From: Thermoflavimicrobium dichotomicum
GTDB taxonomy: Bacteria > Bacillota > Bacilli > Thermoactinomycetales > Thermoactinomycetaceae
Assembly (NCBI RefSeq): GCF_900114055.1
Contig: NZ_FORR01000004.1
Span: 1-64,000, forward strand
Direction: 5' to 3'
Length of the DNA: 64,000 nt
Both the position numbers and the translations under genes were made by a program. The notes under the pieces were generated by a model. It saw only the letters and a list, made by a program, of their open reading frames with translations. It did no database searches and was not told where the DNA came from. Each line of letters starts with the position of its first letter. Positions within the stretch are counted from its first letter, which is position 1. Shown here in pieces: positions 35,998 through 42,815 of this stretch.

Positions 35998-36528
35998 TTA
36001 TTTTCTTGGCAAAATCTGATTGACATAAAGCTCAAGCTGGCTTGTATCCAAAGGCCCTTCAATCACTTGGGTGATTTTTCCTTGTGCATCAATGAAAATG
36101 CTGCTGGGTAGAGGACCTATTTTATACAGACGAACCACTTCCTTATTCCGATCCATCGGAATGGGAAAAGTAAGCTTATATTGGTGAGCAAAGTTGGATA
36201 CTGCAATATCCGTTTCTGCAATATTTACTGCCAAAATTTCAAAACCTTTACTTTTATACTTCTCATATATCTTTTGCATCGCCGGCATTTCGGTACGGCA
36301 TGGCGGGCACCAGGTTCCCCAGAAATTTAGCATAACTGCTTTTCCGCGCATTTCACTTAATTGTACCTCTTTACCATCGAGTGTGGTCAATTTAAAGTCA
36401 GGTGCTTCCTCACCGACTTGGGGCTTTTTTGTCTGTTTACTGGTTGCCTGGTAAATCGCAAATCCGAGTGCAATGATTAATACCAAAAAAATAATTCGTC
36501 GTACCCACATTCTCGTCTCTTTGTTCAT
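35998..36528 (-). CDS. resA: Membrane-anchored thiol-disulfide oxidoreductase ResA-like
   Basis: 176 aa. One N-terminal helix (IIFLVLIIALGFAIYQAT) anchors an extracellular thioredoxin domain with the motif WCPPC in NFWGTWCPPCRTEMP. ResA reduces apocytochrome c haem-binding cysteines before haem attachment, with electrons from CcdA. The ccdA gene upstream supports this. The motif has Pro-Pro where B. subtilis ResA has CEPC. ccdA and resA are separated by a terminator, so resA begins its own unit. Confidence 0.85.
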   Translation of the reverse strand: MNKETRMWVRRIIFLVLIIALGFAIYQATSKQTKKPQVGEEAPDFKLTTLDGKEVQLSEMRGKAVMLNFWGTWCPPCRTEMPAMQKIYEKYKSKGFEILAVNIAETDIAVSNFAHQYKLTFPIPMDRNKEVVRLYKIGPLPSSIFIDAQGKITQVIEGPLDTSQLELYVNQILPRK

Positions 36529-36578
36529 CCTATCACCTTATTCTATTCCTGCTATCTCCGTACAAATTGTAACATATC

Positions 36579-36612
36579 AAAAAAAAAGCCGAAATGAAAA
36601 GCCATTTCAGCT
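36579..36612 (-). terminator. Intrinsic terminator of ccdA, overlapping its stop codon
   Basis: AGCTGAAATG/CATTTCGGCT with one mismatch, followed by nine T on the minus strand. The right arm includes the ccdA TAG. Confidence 0.8.
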
Positions 36613-37324
36613 AGAAACCACGAAACCCGCCTGTTAACTCTGTCAGCCAAACAATAATCACACTTAATTGGTCTAAATAAAGTAAAATGCCAAAAAGAAC
36701 CATGAATGCTCCCCCTATTTTCATCAACCGATTGGAATACTTGAGGAGCCATTTGGTTCTACCAATAAAAAAGGCCATAACCAAAAACGGAATCGCAAAT
36801 CCGAGTGTGTAAAGGGTAATGTATATAAAGGCACGCTCAGGATGCAGGGAAGCCATGGCTAACACGGATGCCAGAATTGGACCAATGCATGGGGACCAGC
36901 CTGCAGCAAAGCCCACCCCGACAAAGGCAGAACCCAGATAACTGATCCCCTTTTTGGATACGTTCCACTTTTTTTCCCGCAACATGAATTTAGGCTGGAA
37001 CACCCCTAACATAAAAAGCCCCATCGCCACAATCAGAATGGCTGATAACATCCGTACCATATCCTTGTATTCCTTAAACAAGGATCCAACCCAACTTACC
37101 GTAAAGCCTAAAGCGTAAAAGACCAGTGAAAATCCAATAACAAAAAACAACGCATGCAGCATGGTCGCTGCCTGAACTTCACGAGAGCGGGTCGAATCTT
37201 TTAATTGCGAGACCGACATCCCGGTAATGTAAGAGAGATAAGATGGATAAAGTGGTAAACAACAAGGTGAAATAAAAGACAGAAAACCTGCACCAAGCGC
37301 AATCCACCACGTTACTTGTTCCAT
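36611..37324 (-). CDS. ccdA: Cytochrome c biogenesis protein CcdA
   Basis: 237 aa, six membrane helices. Passes electrons from cytoplasmic thioredoxin across the membrane by two cysteines, seen as FISPCCLPLYPSYLSYITG in helix 1 and GWSPCIGPILAS in helix 4. Partners here are the two extracytoplasmic thioredoxin-like proteins encoded on each side. ATG at 37324 follows TTGGAGA and lies one base after the stop of the upstream gene. Also needed for spore cortex redox control in B. subtilis. Confidence 0.93.
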   Translation of the reverse strand: MEQVTWWIALGAGFLSFISPCCLPLYPSYLSYITGMSVSQLKDSTRSREVQAATMLHALFFVIGFSLVFYALGFTVSWVGSLFKEYKDMVRMLSAILIVAMGLFMLGVFQPKFMLREKKWNVSKKGISYLGSAFVGVGFAAGWSPCIGPILASVLAMASLHPERAFIYITLYTLGFAIPFLVMAFFIGRTKWLLKYSNRLMKIGGAFMVLFGILLYLDQLSVIIVWLTELTGGFRGF

Positions 37325-37325
37325 T

Positions 37326-37967
37326 TCAGTTCTCCAATCCCTTCTTGCTTGAAAGTCTCTGCATAATATCATCAATAACCTCTTTATTCATCTCACCTGT
37401 ATGCTTGTACACAATTCTTCCCTGTTCATCAATAATAAATGTCATCGGAAATCCCATAACTCCATAGTGAGTTTGGCTGATTGTCACATACTTCTCTTGA
37501 TAAGGATCAAGCAAAACCGGGAAGGTAAACCCATTTTGCTTCAGATATTCTTTCATTTTCTGTTCGTTGTCAAATGCTGTGGCATTGACCATCAAAAAGT
37601 TAACTTGATCTTTATACTTTTTGTAGGCTTCTTCAATTAAAGGCATTTCATTTTTACAAGGACCACACCATGAAGCCCAGAAATTAAGGAAAGTAGGCTT
37701 TCCATTGTTCTTATACAACTCCACTTTTTTTCCATCAAGTGAAGTCAATGTAAAATTCGGTGCACAATAGCCGACATCTGCTTGCTCTTCTCCACGGCAA
37801 TCCGCTTTTTTGCTCGCTGTTTTATTTCCATTCATTCCCTGTTTGGTAGAAGTAACTTTATTCGTCTCTGGCCAGCTCCACCAAATGGTAAAACCAACAG
37901 CAACAGCCAATAATCCAAGTATCAAGGCATTTCGTTTCATCATTTTATTCTCTCTGTTACCATTCAA
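37326..37967 (-). CDS. Membrane-anchored TlpA/ResA-like thioredoxin-fold protein
   Basis: 213 aa. N-terminal helix (ALILGLLAVAVGFTIWW), a linker with two additional cysteines (ADCRGEEQADVGYC) and a thioredoxin domain with WCGPC in NFWASWCGPCKNEMP. The extra cysteine pair before the domain is unusual. It could be a ResA or StoA type reductant; StoA acts on SpoVD disulfides in spore formation, and spoVD is in this window. A strong AAGGAGG lies 14 bases before the TTG at 37967; ATG at 37943 is the alternative start. Cotranscribed with ccdA. Confidence 0.82.
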   Translation of the reverse strand: MNGNRENKMMKRNALILGLLAVAVGFTIWWSWPETNKVTSTKQGMNGNKTASKKADCRGEEQADVGYCAPNFTLTSLDGKKVELYKNNGKPTFLNFWASWCGPCKNEMPLIEEAYKKYKDQVNFLMVNATAFDNEQKMKEYLKQNGFTFPVLLDPYQEKYVTISQTHYGVMGFPMTFIIDEQGRIVYKHTGEMNKEVIDDIMQRLSSKKGLEN

Positions 37968-38349
37968 GTAACAGCTTGTTCCCTCCTTGATCTAGAGTCG
38001 AATCCTGCCATGGCCATGTTGACATGTTCACTACAGCCAACAAAAAGAAGACAAAATCTTTTTTGACAACAAGCTCCATTCATCTTGAATCACTTCTTTT
38101 TTACCATACATATACAATACCAGAAACACATATCAAATCTCGGAAAGCAAAAATGAGAATGAGGAATCGGGATGTTCAGATTGATTCTCATCTTTTCCTA
38201 TTGTACTCCTATTCCTCTTTTTTCACCACTGATACCAACTCGGGTCAGAAATCATAGTCAGCCACTTTTTAGAGATGATCTCTTTTTTCTTGATGCTTTG
38301 GTTAATTCTCTAGCTGGCTGTTTATTTCCTGCCCTTAACATTTTGGGCG
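37968..38349. other. Spacer upstream of the ccdA operon
   Basis: No convincing coding frame on either strand. It must hold the promoter of the thioredoxin-ccdA unit, but no clear sigma-A pair was found. An 8-bp inverted repeat ATGAGAAT/ATTCTCAT lies near 38153-38191. Confidence 0.4.
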
Positions 38350-38417
38350 CCTGGACATCCATCTACAGATCGCAGCACCCACTCCATTTTTCCAGTTGTT
38401 CCCACAGCGCCCTGCAC
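38350..38417. repeat. Dispersed repeat family B, copy 2
   Basis: From ACAGATCGC (38364) to GCCCTGCA (38416) it aligns with 32194-32251. Like copy 1, it lies just beyond the terminator of a minus-strand gene (yqgX). Neither copy has a conserved open frame. Confidence 0.65.
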
Positions 38418-38462
38418 TATATAAACCACAAAGAATATTGTAGACTGGTGCATCGAGCAGCT

Positions 38463-38505
38463 AAAAAACTCCTTACCCGTTCATGATCGATAGAGTAAGG
38501 AGTTT
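38463..38505 (-). terminator. Intrinsic terminator of yqgX
   Basis: ACTCCTTAC/GTAAGGAGT with an 18-nt loop followed by six T on the minus strand, about 40 bases after the yqgX stop. Confidence 0.85.
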
Positions 38506-38543
38506 CTTTCATTAAATATAAATCGGATCATCGATCCATCATT

Positions 38544-39176
38544 TTACCATCCTGCAATATAAGGATTGCTGTCTTTTTCGCGCCCAATCGTCGTTTCTGG
38601 CCCGTGTCCGCACAATACTCTCGTTTCATCTGGCAATTCCAACAGATGTTGATGAATCGACTGCATCAATTGCTCCATGCTTCCCCCTGGAAGATCCGTA
38701 CGGCCGATCGAACCGTAAAATAAGACATCCCCGCTAAAAAGCAATGAACCCGTCAGATATGAAACACTTCCTGGTGAATGCCCTGGTGTATGGAACACTT
38801 TAAATGTTTGCCCTAAAAAAGCAAGGGTTTCTCCTCCCTTTAAAATGTGATCGGCTGGCTTACATATGGTTTCGGGGATTCCTGGGAATAAACCAGATCC
38901 ATTCAGTTGGGGATTACCCAGCCAATCCGCTTCCTTCTCATGAACATACACTGGCGCCTTCGATTGCTCACGTACTTCTTCCACTCCACCAATATGGTCA
39001 AAATGAGCATGAGTGAGCAAGATCGCCTCGATCTCCAAACCCAACGTCTGAATACGTTTCACCAGTGGCTCAGGATACATTCCCGGATCAAATACAATTC
39101 CCTTATGTACTTGTTCATCATATACCAGATAGGCATTGGTCATTACAGGTCCCAATGTAAATGTTTCAATCTTCAT
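38544..39176 (-). CDS. yqgX: Metallo-beta-lactamase fold hydrolase (YqgX-like, glyoxalase II type)
   Basis: 210 aa. The metal-binding motif THAHFDHIGG, HTPGHSPGS, the bridging Asp in LFSGDVLF, and GHGPETTIGREKDSNPY at the end all fit the glyoxalase II-like group. It may hydrolyse thioesters such as S-lactoyl-bacillithiol; that substrate is inference, though bshC shows bacillithiol is made. ATG at 39176 after AGGAGG; the longer frame is non-coding in character. Has its own promoter and terminator. Confidence 0.88.
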   Translation of the reverse strand: MKIETFTLGPVMTNAYLVYDEQVHKGIVFDPGMYPEPLVKRIQTLGLEIEAILLTHAHFDHIGGVEEVREQSKAPVYVHEKEADWLGNPQLNGSGLFPGIPETICKPADHILKGGETLAFLGQTFKVFHTPGHSPGSVSYLTGSLLFSGDVLFYGSIGRTDLPGGSMEQLMQSIHQHLLELPDETRVLCGHGPETTIGREKDSNPYIAGW

Positions 39177-39211
39177 TTCATATTCCTCCTCGTCTTTAAG
39201 GTTCTGATTCC

Positions 39212-39240
39212 ATTGTACACTGGATCGGCGATAGACCCAA
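39212..39240 (-). promoter_or_regulatory. Candidate sigma-A promoter of yqgX
   Basis: Minus-strand TTGGGT (39240-39235), 17 bp, TACAAT (39217-39212), about 35 bp before the ATG. Confidence 0.55.
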
Positions 39241-39433
39241 TCATGCCAAGAAAATGATTTCCAGTGCCACACTGATCCTGAAGCCAAACCAAAAATGTAT
39301 AGGTATTCGCTGATCAAAAAATCACGCCTCTCCCAATTTGTCACCCACCCTACCAAAAAATATTCTTCTCATACATTTTTTACACTCGGAAACACTAAAT
39401 TTAAGAAAAATCGAGTGGAAAGGAAGAGTTTCA

Positions 39434-40003
39434 ATGCATTCCCTGCCTAAAAAATTAGGTATTCTCTTACTATCCATGTGGTTGTTGGCCGGTTGCCAAA
39501 CCAGCAACAAATCACCTGCCAAAGAAGCTTCACCCGGACCACAACAAAAAATCTCTTATACCGAGCGTGTAAAGCAAACCTTACCCGAACAAAGACGGGA
39601 TCAGTCTTCGCAAGCGATTGCCAATCGATTGGTTCAAATTGCCACAAGTATCCCAAACGTACGTGGAGCCACTGCCGTCGTACTGGGCAAATATACCATT
39701 GTGGGCATTGATCTGGATCCACGGTTGGATCGGGGGCGGGTAGGAACGGTTAAGTATTCAGTAGCCCAGGCTCTGCACGAAGATCCACAAGGTGCTCGGG
39801 CATTGGTCACTGCTGATGTGGATCTGGTCCAACGATTACGTGACATAAACGAGGATATCCGCAATGGACGGCCTGTAGCCGGTATCCTGGAGGAATTGGC
39901 TGATATCACCAACCGAATCATTCCACAACCGTCTAAAGAAACAAAGAAAAGAGAAGAAGCTCCTTCTCGAAACAACGAACAGCGATTAAAACAATCTCCA
40001 TAA
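39434..40003 (+). CDS. ylaJ: YhcN/YlaJ-family sporulation lipoprotein
   Basis: 189 aa. Lipoprotein signal peptide with the lipobox LLAGC, a Ser/Pro/Lys-rich linker, then the YhcN/YlaJ domain (QAIANRLVQIATSIPNVRGATAVVLGKYTIVGIDL, RVGTVKYSVAQAL), and a charged tail. Family members are spore or mother-cell lipoproteins linked to germination. ATG at 39434 after AAAGGAAGAG. Beside ylaI and ylaH homologues, as in Bacillus. Confidence 0.88.
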   Translation: MHSLPKKLGILLLSMWLLAGCQTSNKSPAKEASPGPQQKISYTERVKQTLPEQRRDQSSQAIANRLVQIATSIPNVRGATAVVLGKYTIVGIDLDPRLDRGRVGTVKYSVAQALHEDPQGARALVTADVDLVQRLRDINEDIRNGRPVAGILEELADITNRIIPQPSKETKKREEAPSRNNEQRLKQSP

Positions 40004-40010
40004 AAAAGAA

Positions 40011-40110
40011 AGGCTGTTGCCGAATCTTTCGACTTGTTGACAAAGTTTCCGTTAAATGTGTCACAATCACTGTTAAGCCTCCTGATTCGCAACAGCCTAC
40101 TCTTATTTTT
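40011..40110 (+). terminator. ylaJ terminator with a family A repeat in its loop
   Basis: AGGCTGTTGCCGAATC (40011-40026) pairs with GATTCGCAACAGCCT (40084-40098) with one bulged base; TCTTATTTTT follows. The 57-nt loop contains the repeat at 40035-40067, so the terminator appears to have been split by an insertion. Confidence 0.8.
40035..40067 (+). repeat. Family A repeat inside the ylaJ terminator
   Basis: Left arm and core TTGTTGACAAAGTTTCCGTT are intact, followed by AAATG and a shortened right end TGTCACAA. Same orientation as the other copies. Confidence 0.8.
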
Positions 40111-40210
40111 AGGAATTTACTTGTTTCCCCCCTATCAATTCCATAGAATAGAATTAACTTGACTTGTTATGCTGTTTCCTTTGATCCCAATGGAAAAGGA
40201 AGAACTTATC

Positions 40211-40426
40211 ATGAAAATGATATGTATTTTATGCGATCAATCTTTTTCCCTAAGTAAAATGCAAGAAAAAAAGGTAAAAAAACATCCACATAAAATCCAA
40301 ATTTGCCCCACCTGTTATGAGCGAATTACTAAACAGGTCGTTGAACGCCAGCAAAAAAAAGAAACCTCTGTGACATCAGAGGATTCGCTTCTTAAACAGG
40401 AAGACCTGACTTATTTAAATGATTGA
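40211..40426 (+). CDS. ylaI: DUF2197 zinc-ribbon-like protein (YlaI-like)
   Basis: 71 aa. Two Cys pairs CILCDQ and CPTCYERI suggest a zinc ribbon; the rest is charged. Function unknown. ATG at 40211 after AAAAGGAAG; the upstream in-frame start has no ribosome site. Its 3' end overlaps by 16 bases the 3' end of the broken gene on the other strand. Confidence 0.78.
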   Translation: MKMICILCDQSFSLSKMQEKKVKKHPHKIQICPTCYERITKQVVERQQKKETSVTSEDSLLKQEDLTYLND

Positions 40427-40692
40427 TTATATTTTGGCTCCGACAAAATATCCTGTAACAGTTTTTCGGCTGCCTCTTTGGGGAAAGGTTGGGTTTTGAC
40501 CTGATCGTTTTGCCGATAAGTAATCACATAATGGGACTGTTCCAGCTTTTTTTCTATCTCGGTTACTTAATGATCCTCTCTTAATATTTCTTCAAAAAAA
40601 AGCACGGTATCACGCGCAGAGCGGTCGCTCGGTCTTGCATCCCACACAATTTGAATTTGCAACCAATTAAAGAGCGCATCTTTTAATTGCAT
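40411..40692 (-). pseudogene. Small gene with an in-frame TAA at codon 42
   Basis: From an ATG at 40692 with GGGGGAG before it, the frame reads MQLKDALFNWLQIQIVWDAR to ..EEILREDH, then TAA (40569-40567), then continues open in the same frame for 51 codons (VTEIEKKLEQSHYVITYRQ ... AAEKLLQDILSEPKYNQSFK) to a final TAA. The two halves look like one 93-residue protein whose codon 42 changed from CAA to TAA. Each half alone is short, and the second has no good start. A sequencing error or readthrough is possible. Family not recognised. Confidence 0.7.
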
Positions 40693-40830
40693 AAGAACTC
40701 CCCCATTTACCCCTATTCCAATCTCCCCTTTTTCACCAACGTATATGGGCTAGAAAAGGGGATATTTCTCCATTTTATATGGTTAGCCACTTTTTCCATC
40801 CCGTTCAGGATTTCATCAGGATTCATTCCT

Positions 40831-41106
40831 TCAATCCTGTTTGCTTTGCTTGGGCTTCCCTACCATTAACCGCAATCGTGTCACAATAATCAACACAATC
40901 GTAATCAGCATCGCTTCAATGATCGGAAACCGCATAATCTGAAATATGAGTAAAAGCCAACAACCCACCGCAAGTGCAATATAAACGGCAATGGTTTTTA
41001 ATAATGGTAATCGCCGCGCAAATGCTGTTTGATAAATAATGCCTGCCAAAACCAAAATAATGAGGTATCTGATGTACCCTGGCAATTCGTTAATCCAATC
41101 AAACAT
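40831..41106 (-). CDS. ylaH: YlaH-like membrane protein
   Basis: 91 aa, three predicted helices (YLIILVLAGIIYQTAFA, IAVYIALAVGCWLLLIFQIM, EAMLITIVLIIVTRLRL), basic tail. Matches the YlaH-like family in length and helix order. Function unknown. ATG after GAGGGGGG. 17 bp after nfo on the same strand. Confidence 0.72.
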   Translation of the reverse strand: MFDWINELPGYIRYLIILVLAGIIYQTAFARRLPLLKTIAVYIALAVGCWLLLIFQIMRFPIIEAMLITIVLIIVTRLRLMVGKPKQSKQD

Positions 41107-41123
41107 CTTCGTTCCCCCCTCTT

Positions 41124-41960
41124 TTAAGATCCCTGGCGTAACTGATGCAAATACACAATCTCCTCTGCATACTCACTTTCATCTTCAACAGGCGTTTCCA
41201 GGATAATTGGCAATCCCTCAAAGTCCTCACATGTCAGGAAGAGAGAAAGAGCTTCAGCACCAATTTCACCTTTTCCTATTTTTTCATGCCGATCTTTTCG
41301 GCTATTAAAAGGGGCTTTACTATCATTAAAATGGATCGCTATCAAATGATTCAAGTACCCTGTTTCTTTCATTTCAGCAATTAGCTGCGAAAAAGTCTCA
41401 TATGACCATGCGCCCGCTGCAAATCCATGGCAGGTATCAAAACAAAAACCTATTTTTTCAGGATAATCGGTGGCTTCACGGATTTCGGCCAATTCCCGAA
41501 TCGTTAAACCCAGTTCACTGCCTTGCCCTGCTGTATTTTCCAGCAATAGCTTTGTGCTTCCCTGATAATCCTTCAGGATCAGATTTAAAGTCTCGATCAT
41601 CCGTTTTCTTCCATATTCTTCACCTTTGCCCACATGCTTTCCGCAATGAACCACTGCACCTACCGCACCATATGCCTCAGCAATTTGCAAATCTTCTTTA
41701 ATGGAGCGAATCGTCACTTCATGCAAATCTTCTTTAGGTGTAGACAGATTGGTAATATATGGAGTATGGGCCACTAACGCAATCCCATGTTCTTCGCAAT
41801 AGCTTTTTCCCTTTTCCGCATCATGCAGATCCAGTTTTTTCGGGCGCAGCCCCCGCGGATTCTTCGTGAAAACCTGGAACGATTCCGCTTTTAACTCATG
41901 AGCACGTTTCGCCGCATGAAAAAAACCTTTCGCTACACTGACATGACATCCGATTTTCAT
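41124..41960 (-). CDS. nfo: Endonuclease IV (AP endonuclease Nfo)
   Basis: 278 aa TIM-barrel enzyme that cuts DNA at abasic sites. MKIGCHVSVAKGFFHAA, FTKNPRG, AHTPYITNLS, VHCGKHVG, LLENTAGQGSELG, CFDTCHGFAAG, HFNDSKAPFNSRKDRHEKIGKG and ILETPVE supply the three-zinc ligands. In spore formers it repairs spore DNA at outgrowth. ATG at 41960; an in-frame GTG three codons earlier overlaps the ribosome site. Confidence 0.95.
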   Translation of the reverse strand: MKIGCHVSVAKGFFHAAKRAHELKAESFQVFTKNPRGLRPKKLDLHDAEKGKSYCEEHGIALVAHTPYITNLSTPKEDLHEVTIRSIKEDLQIAEAYGAVGAVVHCGKHVGKGEEYGRKRMIETLNLILKDYQGSTKLLLENTAGQGSELGLTIRELAEIREATDYPEKIGFCFDTCHGFAAGAWSYETFSQLIAEMKETGYLNHLIAIHFNDSKAPFNSRKDRHEKIGKGEIGAEALSLFLTCEDFEGLPIILETPVEDESEYAEEIVYLHQLRQGS

Positions 41961-41984
41961 TCCAATCACCTTTCCTTCACATAA

Positions 41985-42008
41985 GAAAAAAGCGCCAACT
42001 CAGGCGCT
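41985..42008 (-). terminator. Intrinsic terminator of the phosphodiesterase gene
   Basis: AGCGCC/GGCGCT with a 6-nt loop followed by TTTTTT on the minus strand, 37 bases after the stop. Confidence 0.85.
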
Positions 42009-42044
42009 CTTCCATCATATCATTTTGAAACAATTGAATGCAAC

Positions 42045-42791
42045 CTATCCAACATCCATCACAGCTCGATCCAATAACTGGTTAAGCTGGTCCGGGACAT
42101 TGGTAATAATGGCATCCACTTTGATTTCCATTAACCGTTTCATCTCCTCGATCTGATCCACTGTATATGGGCGAACCAGAATGCCATGCTGATGACAATG
42201 GGTGACAACTTCTTCAGTTGCCGCCGTATAAAAAGGGTGAATCGCCGAAACGCCAAGAGCTTTGGCATATAGCCACGGCTGGTATAAGTGACCATCATAA
42301 AGAGCACCTAGCGACAGTTTAGGACGATAGCGTTGAATATGAACCAAACTATAATGGTTAAATGAGGAAAGAACTACACGATTTTCCATGCCAAATCGTT
42401 CTACTTCACGGATAACCGCTTCTTCTAACCCCGGATACATCACGATATGATTTTTCAGTTCAATATTAAGCCATAGATCCGATCCACTAATTAGCTCCAA
42501 TACTTCGCTTAAGACAGGAATCCTTTCTGCCTGAAACTCATCGGCAAACCATTTCCCACTACTAACCTGCTTAAGCTCTGTCAAAGTGAGGTCTTTGATC
42601 CACCCTTTGCCATTGGTTGTTCGCTCGAGGGTCTCATCATGGATCACGACCACTTCGCCATCCAGTGTTAAATGCACATCCAATTCAATTCCATCTGCTT
42701 TCGCTTTGATTGCCCATTCAAAAGCGGCTAAGGTGTTTTCCGGAGCCTTGGCCGAGAAACCACGATGGGCGACATTTTGCACAACATTCAT
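42045..42791 (-). CDS. Glycerophosphodiester phosphodiesterase
   Basis: 248 aa, cytoplasmic (no signal peptide), UgpQ-like. Hydrolyses glycerophosphodiesters to glycerol-3-phosphate and alcohol. NVAHRGFSAKAPENTLAAF holds the catalytic His and metal Glu; GIELDVHLTLDGEVVVIHDETLERTTNG holds the remaining active-site residues. VDAIITNVPDQL closes the barrel. ATG after AAGGTGA. 24 bp behind the aminopeptidase gene. Confidence 0.93.
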   Translation of the reverse strand: MNVVQNVAHRGFSAKAPENTLAAFEWAIKAKADGIELDVHLTLDGEVVVIHDETLERTTNGKGWIKDLTLTELKQVSSGKWFADEFQAERIPVLSEVLELISGSDLWLNIELKNHIVMYPGLEEAVIREVERFGMENRVVLSSFNHYSLVHIQRYRPKLSLGALYDGHLYQPWLYAKALGVSAIHPFYTAATEEVVTHCHQHGILVRPYTVDQIEEMKRLMEIKVDAIITNVPDQLNQLLDRAVMDVG

Positions 42792-42815
42792 TTTTTCACC
42801 TTTGTCTTAGTTTGA

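Noticed and set aside
38153-38191. Fur or PerR box made by TGAGAAT/ATTCTCA
   Set aside because: The halves are 23 bases apart rather than in a 7-1-7 arrangement, and no iron-related gene is adjacent.
38024-38486. Two overlapping plus-strand frames upstream of the ccdA operon
   Set aside because: They lack ribosome sites, cross the family B repeat and a terminator, and show no domain-like sequence.
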